NCBI GenBank assembly: GCA_009733715.1
Contig: WMKJ01000036.1
Coordinates: forward strand, 44,155-108,154
DNA: 64,000 nucleotides
Direction: 5' to 3'
From: Herpomyces periplanetae
Taxonomy: Eukaryota; Ascomycota; Laboulbeniomycetes; Herpomycetales; Herpomycetaceae
The notes beneath the pieces are model-generated. The model worked only from the letters and a program-made list of their open reading frames with translations, was not told the DNA's origin and searched no databases. Made by a program: the position numbers and the translations under genes. Shown here in pieces: positions 51,472-61,009 of this stretch. Position 1 is the stretch's first letter. Each line of letters begins with the position of its first letter.

Positions 51472-52199
51472 ATGCTTACTCCAAGTGGGCGTATATCAGC
51501 AGCCGAACTTCGGCTTCAAAAAGGTATGTTAGAAGAAAGTTTTATCGGAGCGCAAGGCTAAAGTTAACCAGTGGGTATGTGTGCGCACGCGCACTAGGCG
51601 TAAGGAAAATACGAATTAGATCTGTGTGAACTTGAAAGTTTAACTGGCGTAACAGTAGAGTTAAGTGGATTAAATAGCACGGATTTACACATGTTTAAAG
51701 TTTGGATAACGATGAGTGAAGGTGTATACGCCAACGGAGTTTACGGTTTCACTTTTAGCGTAGGCCCGGGTTTTCCTCATGATGCACCCAAGATAAAGTG
51801 CTTACAACGAATTTTTCATCCCAATATTGACGTTCACGGTAATGTTTGTTTGAATATTTTACGTGAAGATTGGAAACCAGTGTTAAGCTTAAGCGCTATT
51901 GTTAGCGGTTTACAGGTAAGTTTCCTAGCTAGTGTGCTGCGTACCTGTCAACATGTCTCCATATGCCTTCATTTGTCTACCATTCTATCCGTTGGCTCAC
52001 GTATATCCTACGTTAAACTACCTGTCCTTAGTTTCTACTCATGGAACCAAATTCTACGGATGCATTAAACGAGCAAGCTGGCCAAGAATTAAGCCGAGAT
52101 CCCGTCAATTTTGCTCGCATCGTTAAGCATACCATGCATGGTGGAGAACACCGTGGTTTGCGCTACGACTGCGTGGTTAACATGCCCCGCATGGGTTAG
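51472..52199 (+). CDS. UBC12: NEDD8-conjugating enzyme Ubc12
   Basis: Three exons (51472-51523, 51620-51915, 52032-52199), with introns of 96 and 116 nt, encode 171 residues. It is the E2 that passes the ubiquitin-like Rub1/NEDD8 to cullins. The catalytic Cys lies in HPNIDVHGNVCLNILREDWKPVL, a segment diagnostic of Ubc12. Splicing restores LRLQK-DLCELE and IVSGLQ-FLLMEPNSTDALN. The end ARIVKHTMHGGEHRGLRYD also fits. The N-terminal extension is only about ten residues before AAELRLQKD. Human UBC12 has about 26, which dock on the NEDD8 E1, so an upstream exon may be missing. An open in-frame stretch back to about 51430 with a possible acceptor (TGCTAG) supports that possibility. Confidence 0.92.
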
Positions 52200-52683
52200 A
52201 ACCTTGTAAAGTTTACGGCTCTTACTCTCTTTTTACCCTTCCACCCTCCCTCCACCCCCCGCGTTAATTCCTCAGCGTATCGAGGCTTTTCGTGAATCGA
52301 ATGTAACGTGGAATCTTGCATTACATCGATGCAAAACGAGTTACAGCCGTCTTAAGATTGGCGCGCGCACTTGCTTTAACGTGCGTAAACGCGCATGCCA
52401 GATCATACAATGAATGCCTGACAGCGGTTTACGCTGGTAGCATACTACGCAAAATTATCGGATAACACAGGTCGGAATGATACGGCTCGCCCCGGGATTG
52501 TACAGTGTTCATAGTATAATATGGTATATTAGCAATCTGATAAAACTGAGAAACGTGGATTAATAACTAGTAGTATTATACGGTTAAACAATAATACAAG
52601 AATCATTTCCGCAACTAACAAAAAGAGGTCCAAATAAGCAACAATACAAGTGTATAGTGTGTGTGTGTTTGATACACGACGAA
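52200..52683. other. Convergent intergenic region UBC12/APSES
   Basis: About 480 bases between the two 3' ends. It contains a C-rich run near 52250 and a GCGCGCAC-containing alternating tract near 52360. There is no gene. Confidence 0.5.
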
Positions 52684-55309
52684 CTAATGTCGTGAACGCT
52701 TAGGAGAAGGCGGTCGAGGAAGTTTTGAGGCATTGAGCATGCTAAGATGCATCATCATAACGGCAGCATTTTTCTCACGCGAATTGAAGTCTGTTGTAGA
52801 AGTTGCAGCGAGCGGTTGAACCTGTAGCGATGATGAGGGCGCAGATGGTGAAGAGACACCAGCAATACTACCCATACTCATATGCGATAGAGAGCCAAGG
52901 GTTTTTGTAGCATTCATGGTATCATTATGTGAGCACTGGGATTGAGTAAATGCGAGCGAATTAAAGGATCCTGTTGATGTAGAGGATGATGAAATGGTTA
53001 AATTAGTCGAAATAGGAGGATCCGAATTATGTGAAATAAACACTGAGGTTGACTTGGGTGATAAGTCTGGAAAGGTTGATGATGATGAAGAACATGACGA
53101 AGATGAAGATGATGATGATGATGATGAGCAGCTACTCGAGACTGAAGACAATGTTTGAGTAGAAAATTTAAAATCCGCTGAAGAATCCAATGATAATTCT
53201 CGATAGGGACGTTTGCGCAAAGTCAAGGGATTAAGAATTGTAGTTTCATGTTTTGCTGTATTTTTTCTGGAATTGGGCAAATCAATTAAAGACAAATTAT
53301 TTGCATTTCCCTTTTTTAATCCGGGTAAAGAAGAATTTCTCGATGAATCTGGACAATTTAAACTTGGTGACGTAGAAGCCAGACCCAAAAGAGGATGTCG
53401 GGGAAGATTTATTGATGAACCGGTAAATCCCGCAGCCGAAGATGAATTCGGAACATCCAAACGTCCCTGTAAACTTGCCGCATTAACCCGGGATTCAATT
53501 CTCATGTGATTCTCGGGAACTGAAGCTGTCCGCAAGGGAAAGTTCGACAGAGATGGTGGTAAGAGCAGCTGGGATGAACATGAGAGGGAAGGAGCTTGGG
53601 GTGGAGCGCGGGACCGGGAAGGAGCGTAGGACGGAGATATTACTTCTTTTGAAGAGGAAAGAGGTGTTAAACATGTAGAAGAAGTCGAAGGGGAAGATGC
53701 GGACGAGGAAGAAGTTGGAGGTGGTGGAGGTGGAATTGACTCTCGGTTTGAAGATATTAAAGATTTAGTATGTGTAGATGTCAACATCATTGGGGTAAAG
53801 TGAGATAATGATGATGAAGGATCGGATTTCCCATTATTATTGGTATCGTTAGTACATGTTTTCAACTTAGTAGGTAGAGACACTGATGAACTTCTCCATG
53901 GATTGACTATTGGCCATGATAATCTTGATTCTCCGTAACTAGTTGAGGGAAATTTGAAGCGAACCTGACCGTTATTATTCTCAGGCAATTCATTACGTTT
54001 TGTTGATCCCATATAATTTATTCCATGGGTATTTGAAGGTCCGGATAACGATAGTGATCTGTTTTGTTGTAGTAACAGTGATGATGATGATGATGATAAT
54101 GAATTCATTGACGGGGCTGTCGTTAAGGCTAAACGATTAGCAATAGTGTCAGTATATTGCTGGGTAAGTCGAGAATGAGATCCGGTTGAAAAGCATAATC
54201 TTGAGCGAATAGTCCCATTCCAATTGTAGGTTAAGGGCATTGAAACATCAGACCAACTTCTCTCACGTTCCAATTCACGATTAGACGCTTGACGGGGAGA
54301 GTCAACATCATACAAATTTTCATCAGAGTATTCTCTAGATGAATAGGGAGATATACCAGTCAATTCATCACAATACGGGGGACGCAAATCTCGGGGAGAC
54401 ACGGGAATTTCACATCTCCAACTAGCCATTTGCTCAGCGCATGCACCGATAATACTTGCATCAATCTTGAATGATCCAAATCGAGAGTTTGTCTTGGTTA
54501 AACATTCGTTCACAAATCCTTCACCAAATATTGGGGTTAGCGCATAACGAATATCGTAACAAAATGTTGCGGCAACAGCTTTTGCAGCGAGAAATGGCAT
54601 CCAATAACCCTGAGCTGCCAAAGCTCCACCAGTAATACTATGGGATATTTCACGTAAACCTTCGTTAATATTTAATACTTTAGAAGGAGTTGTCTATTCA
54701 TGATAAAGTGAAATATTTAGTATCAATGAAATTGGTGTTTGGAGTGTCGCTTGACAATTAGTTTAACGTAGTCAATAAATAGAGATAACTTACCTTGGAG
54801 TATTTACAACACTTGAAAAACGGGGTGATACGAACAAGGCCAATATTATAATCCCACATGATGGTATACTCTTTTTCTTCATCGGGTAACTTGAAAGTGT
54901 ACTGAAATACTTCGAAAGCATCTCGACCAGTTTTGCGCAAAAAGGTTTTCTTATCGCTACTGTAGGGAATGGTGCGACAAAATTCGTGAATGTGACCCAT
55001 GGGAAAGATTTGAAAACGACGCTGTTCAGCAATCGTTTCGGGGGAAAAATCGGACTGATGGGGCGCATAATGAACTTTTCCACGGGCACGACGACGTTTA
55101 AAGATAGCAGCATCTTTGGCCATTTTGACTCGTTTTCCCTCGACAGCGGAAAATCCATTGGTAAAAGAATCATCATGATTATCCTTAGTAGTTGGTGGAT
55201 CATGAAATTTGTTAAGACGAGCAATATCGTTTCTAACGACGCTGGAACCGTTGGATTTGTCTCCATCACTCCCCTGCGCAGGATTCAGTAACGACTCAAT
55301 CCGCATCAT
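52684..55309 (-). CDS. APSES-family transcription factor, Xbp1-like
   Basis: Two exons (55309-54794 and 54693-52684) with a 100-nt intron encode 841 residues. The APSES/KilA-N DNA-binding domain is split by the intron and rejoins as [65 protein letters not shown] follows, with an N-terminal RFQIFPMGHIHEFCRTIPYSSDKKTF. This arrangement is that of the fungal Xbp1-type regulators (yeast Xbp1 is a stress and quiescence repressor), not the ankyrin-bearing Mbp1/Swi4 type; no ankyrin repeats follow. The rest is Ser-rich and disordered, with a homopolymeric Ser run near 53077-53128 and a Pro run. The ATG at 55309 is immediately followed by a second ATG. Target genes are unknown. Confidence 0.9.
53077..53128 (-). 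repeat. Ser-codon trinucleotide repeat in APSES gene
   Basis: The plus strand reads mostly GAT/GAA/GAC triplets; on the coding strand this gives a serine run interrupted by Cys. It is coding low complexity and prone to length change. Confidence 0.75.
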
Positions 55310-55382
55310 CCCCTGCGCTACACCCAATCGATGGTGAGCGGGAGAATGAAATCGATATGGGTAAAGTACACGATAATCGAAA

Positions 55383-55410
55383 CACCACCACCACTACTAC
55401 CACCACCACC
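55383..55410 (+). repeat. CCA triplet repeat in APSES upstream region
   Basis: Short CCACCACCACTACTACC-type run, probably within the 5' leader of the minus-strand APSES gene. Confidence 0.65.
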
Positions 55411-58400
55411 AAAAGCACCAGCAAAAGTGGCAGCCAAAATGAACGATAACAATAGGTAATGTAATGATATTAACAACAGTTAAGAAACGCCGAGATTAGC
55501 TCGAGAATTCGACAATCAATTTCGCCCCATTCCCAACCGATCTGACCAAGCCAAACCACCGATCGAGTGAACGAAATAGCTAAGGGGAGGGAAAAAAAAA
55601 GACAAACTTTACTCGAGTAACAGCGCCGCACACGCATCCCATTCGTATTAACTGTGGTAACAGTGGAGGAGTAGCAGTACGAATAATAGCGGCAAATTCA
55701 CTCCTGATAAGTAATTTGCAATCCGGTAACGGTAATAACGGTGAAAACGACGACGGTAGAGACACTTCATCAGTTTACTCCCCGCACAACTTTACACGAC
55801 GGAGCCGACACAATACAACCGCCAATCACGGATACATGCGACTCTGTCTAGTGTGATTAGAAGCACCACACACTCCCGTACCCTTTTTTATTTAAACAGA
55901 AGATTAACTTGTCCGGCCAGGCCACCCGACAATTGTAAACAAAAGGTATTAAAATAATCGATCCACATCGGGCAATGCTTCTCCTTGTCCTGACGGCTCA
56001 ATCATTTCTTCTCAAGTAGGCTTGGTTAAGCCCACTTTCACTTACTCGTAGTCTGCTTGTTAGATGATAATTTTGGTGGTTCATCGGGTTGGTTTTATGA
56101 GTTCAAACGGCCTGGCCTGGTATCAGCGGGAGGTGTTGGTGATGTTACGCTTGAAGATTTTGATGACCTTGATTCAACTAGCCGTCCATGATCGGGACGC
56201 CTAATTTATCCCATTTGTAAATACTTATTACTATAATCATCTCTCGAGGCTACGTTTCTCCTTGTTTGATTCAAGTTTTCTGCCGCTATCCATATGTCTG
56301 GCTAATTTGGTTAATCAGAAAGAGGTACTCATTTGATTTAACCATTTTTTAACATGATATAATTTTCTTGCTCATGCTCTCGGTCATTTTCGTACATACG
56401 CAAGCAAGCAGGCAGCTAAGTAGACCCTCCAGCAGGCGAGCAATCCATCAATCAAGCACGCTCACTCATACACTCACTCCCACGCTTGTACGTTCGTACG
56501 TTCGTAAACTTCGTTCATTCATCTCTTTACCCGTCATCCCGAAACCCCCTCCCCATCTTCACCATATAAATCAATCACCATGTCAAACACTCTTCCAATC
56601 TGACTCGATTCCCTACACACTGTACACAATTACCATCTATTGGCACGCCTGACTTTCATTTCGGTAATCCATCCCGATCCCAATCATCCCTGTCACACCA
56701 GTTCATCCCGCAAATTACTCCCCATAATCTTCCAGAACCAAACACACTCTCCACCCAGGCACCGTTCCATTTAACATGTTCGCTCAATTTACTCAGTCTC
56801 CACCATACAACATGCCCTGCCCTACTCTACCCTATACCACACCTTAGCTCCACTATCTTCAACTTCTTGTACAACCTAAATTATCCATCCTTGCTTCATT
56901 ACATCACTCATGTCATTTGACGATGAATTAAGCCACAGATGTTACGAGCCAACGCTCTTTTCCCAAGAGTCCAATGTCTTTCACCAGGGCCTGTTTGGCC
57001 TTATGATCAGCCTTATCATTTTCATCTGCAATGGATTCCTATACACCCCCTCTCCCGACAGAGCTCGCTCTTCAAATGGTTGATTCGGTTACTTTGATGT
57101 TTTTTGGAGGTAAGAGATTGAGAGTTTTACTTATCATCCTCTCGTCTACCGAAACCAATACATTTTCCTGTGTTTCATAATCATAAATTGTCTTTTATCG
57201 TATCGCATAACTTTAATATTCGATCCCTTAAATGTTGCCTGTTTGAGAGTGAAGGTAATTTTTGCTTTCATTCCTATTTGAAATGTGTTCCAAACCAGTT
57301 TCCATATCATTTTAAAAGTCTATATGCTTGTGCACGCCTGCGCATTCGACTCCTTTCTATGAAGCATTGAGATCGTGGTTAAACGAATTGTTTCGCTTCT
57401 ATTAACCTTTTAACAGTCACACATTCCTGTAGAAAAAAGCAAAATTCTTCTTTCGCTCCTTTGTCATTACCACTACACACATCAAGATACCATGGTACAA
57501 CACCTGCCTTGTCGCAAATATTGGACTATCATAATAATAGTATTTCGTCAAATGTGCAAGCATCGTCAAATTATCATTTTCACTAACCCCCGTGTACTCC
57601 ATTATCAGCGAGTCTCAATCGTACATTCCGAATTGCTTTCCTATCCAGTGTAAAATAATGAATAACCTTATCTTTTCGTCACTCACCACATCCACCAATA
57701 CTTGCATTCCACTCGGTAGATTCTTAACAATTCCAGTATTTGTCGCACCATTAACGTTGCCTTGACAAGTCGACTATTAGCCTCGACCACCCGTTTGAAT
57801 ATTCAATGGCCAGTCTTCATACTATTCCGATTATACGCAAATTATCACCATCAGCTTTATCAATATTGTACATTCCACACATACACATCCACACACAAGC
57901 ACACCTCAAGTATAGCATTGCTAGCCCTGGTTAAAACAGGCCACGGCATCATCAGTTCCATTCCAATTTACTTTGACATAATTCTCATCCCGATCCCACC
58001 TGATTTAACTCGGTAAATCAAGTCAAGGAAATACCAGTTAACGCTTAATAGTCAAAGTCAAGCTAGACTTGACTACAGGTTAACTAACCTATACCAAACT
58101 TTTAGCATTATCTACTGGCTTCCATCGCATAAATTAATCCATGCATGCTTTTCAACACTTCCCATGCTCGAGCACACACGCACACCTCTCCGTTGTTCCC
58201 TTTACAGCATTGTCCGATATCCTCTTCCTTTGCGTATAGCTTGATTGGCCCAAGGTAGGTCTACTCCACCAATATCTGGCCTGACTTGTGCGTAAATCCA
58301 ATATCGCTGTGTTAACGTATGACAACATCCTGATGGCTTGGACAACGCGCTAATAAAGCAATTCTCATATAGTTAATCCCCGTCACTCTTTGCTCGCTGC

Positions 58401-59254
58401 TTGTACTACCACGCAAACTCCCTTCGTATCCTTACATTTCATTCCGTTTGGCAGTTTTACCTGTGTCGTCGCCATCGATGTAGTTGTCGTCCATCAACAC
58501 CATGACATTTTTCTAAGCCGGGATCCGTTCCCCAATATCCCGTTAACCCTGTCACTTGTATAATAATATGATGCATCCGAACTAATCGGTGAATTAAACT
58601 TCACCTGCTGCTCATTCGTCTCGGCCGGCGAGATACGTTGCGTAAGAACCCATCATTCAAGTCTTACACATATTTTCACATGTCAAGCCCGCAACAATCG
58701 ACTAACGGCTTGACGAATATACATTGTAATACACCACACTTATTTTCGCATTCATTACACCAAAGAGTCAGATCGAGCCCAAATGTTTACACTGAGCAAC
58801 AGTTTAAACCCTACGCGACTTCAGTAATCACGCCACACTCATTCCATAGCCTCATCTAGTGATACCTGCCAACCGCCAGCCCGAACGTTAAAATATCGCT
58901 TAAGTTTTAATATTATTGCGAGTTAGTTCAAGTGAAAGTTTCCATGGCCATTGCCATCGTAACTAAAAGCCAACATGAATACACGGCTACGCGACCATAT
59001 CCCTCTTCGAAAATTTTTCGACTCCTGCCTAGAGTGCCAGTTTGCTTGTTCGCACGTACAAGTACACAATGTCGACTCGAACCTCATGTCGATGATGATA
59101 ACCTTTGCCACCAAATTCGATTCACAGTGTTAATCAGTTATTGAAGCATGTCGTAGCCCATTCCATTCTATTGCCCGTGTACATGCGTGCTTGCACACAC
59201 GTATGTGTGAATTATCTCACTTATCGTAGAATACCCGCATGAGTTAAATTCTTT

Positions 59255-59276
59255 CATTCATTCATTCATTCATTCA
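59255..59276 (+). repeat. CATT tetranucleotide repeat
   Basis: Five perfect CATT units in intergenic DNA. Confidence 0.8.
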
Positions 59277-60458
59277 ATTTACCACTATCAACAATAATAT
59301 CGAAGCCGCCTAACCGAATAGTCCAAGCATTAGGCCCTTTGAATGAGCCCTTCCATCATCAGTCAACTGCAGGCGTTAACAAATATTCGGGATCACCCCC
59401 TTAATTCGAATCTCTAATTTGTCGAGCGAAAGCTGGCAGATCTGTTTGATTGCAAATGCAGTAGTCTTACCATAGACCAAGCCTGATGCTCTTAGTTTGA
59501 CATGAGTTATTGCCAGGTCGACACAAGACGGATAAGTGAGAGAAATTATGTGTATCAGTGGGTAAGAATATGTGTGCGTGTGTACATGTACGTGTACGTG
59601 TAAAAGCAGCCAAGTGAGTACGCAAGTATGCTGTCTCACCTTGATTAACAGCATGCAAACGAACCATGTACGTTAACGAGCCGACTGGACGGCCAGCCGG
59701 CGAATGAATACACCATTCACCCGGTGCGCGAGCGAACGAATATACCTGAACATTATGCAAGTGAAACGTCAAGTCTAATGACAGTGTACCAGCAAGCCGC
59801 AAAAAGTAATATACGGATGATACTCTTCACCTCGTGTCAGTGGACTATGCCAGTTACGGCCATTAGGAGCAACAATGCAACCCTGTATCTTTATAGGCTA
59901 AACGCATCTAAACGCGCACACTCGCTCAAACAACACCCGCGTGCAATCTACTTGATGATACTACACAACCAGTCCGTGCGCAGTTTGGTTTGACGTTAAA
60001 ACAAAGCAAGCATTTTGACCATCCTACAACGGGCACGACGACAATTTTTAACGTACTCAAACAATGTTAATCAGAAAGAGAGAACGTGGCGTTAACAAAT
60101 AGTACTTGATAAAATTGATTTCATCAAATTTGTCGGTATACCAGGTCAATATACCCCCGGATAGACCTACAAAATTCCTCGGCTGTGGTACGTGACGTTC
60201 CCGGAATCAACGCTTGTATAATCCATGCAAAGTCCAGCGAGTAAATATACCAGCCTAAAAATCTATTTTTCCAGGACGTGATGAACAAAAGGCTGACACT
60301 GTTGGCGTAGACTTCAGTTTCAACTTAAATTCATCGCGCTCCGCTCACCGTATAAATAATCTTTAACAAACCGACATCTCGCCTAGCTGCATGATAATCA
60401 ATCAAAGTTAAACAAGGGGTTCACCGTGTTCATAGAACCTTTTAGGCAACGCATCTTA

Positions 60459-60490
60459 TACATATATATATATATGTGTATTTGCATATA
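60459..60490 (+). repeat. AT dinucleotide repeat
   Basis: A pure run of TA units passes into TGTGTA, in intergenic DNA about 520 bases from the topoisomerase stop codon. Confidence 0.8.
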
Positions 60491-61009
60491 CGTATTTAAA
60501 TAAATGTGCATTATAAAAGCTCGTTAGGATACAGGGAGTTGAACACGGGACGTAACAGAATAAATTATTCCTCGAGATGAGGCAAACCATTATTCTGGAC
60601 AAAATGAAGAATGAACTCTACGGCAACTAAAAAGGTTAAATAAAATCTAAGAAATTAAAGGGACCAAAGGCTGAAATTGCGAGTTATCCACTAACCTGAC
60701 TGACCCATTATGGTATACATGTCAAAATCAACAGCAACCCATACCCTCGGACATATCAAGACGTATATCATTCAGTTTAACAAATTTCACACACAACCTC
60801 GGAATCCACAATCCATCTGATGAAAATAAAACCTCCCCAAAATAAACACATTACTTCCATCCCGAAAGAAATCCATACAATTACCGAAAAAGGCAATTAA
60901 AGTTTCCCACGTGACCAATCCGTAAGGCTGAATTCGGAGAATTTTTCAGACCCAAAAGTGGCAGGAGCTCAATCAGGAAGTCGCCTATACGCTGTGGCTC
61001 CTCCCCAAT

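Larger units (their letters stand above)
55310..61009. other. Long gene-poor region upstream of APSES gene
   Basis: About 5.7 kb between the APSES start and the topoisomerase stop. The APSES-proximal part holds CCA/CAC triplets. Much of 56300-58900 is C/T-rich on the plus strand with only short open frames. A 43-codon plus-strand frame at about 56062-56191 looks protein-like but has no partner exon. Simple repeats occur at 59255 and 60459. I found no tRNA by eye. Long upstream regions are common for fungal regulators, so an extended leader or a noncoding RNA is possible. Confidence 0.45.

Noticed and set aside
12546-52199. A ubiquitin-pathway gene cluster (GID9, CUZ1, HECT, UBC12)
   Set aside because: The genes are scattered over 40 kb on both strands with unrelated genes between; these are common housekeeping functions and the grouping is likely chance.
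59050-59070. GGTTCGAGTC-like B box on the minus strand
   Set aside because: The expected final C is missing and no cloverleaf could be closed within 90 bases.
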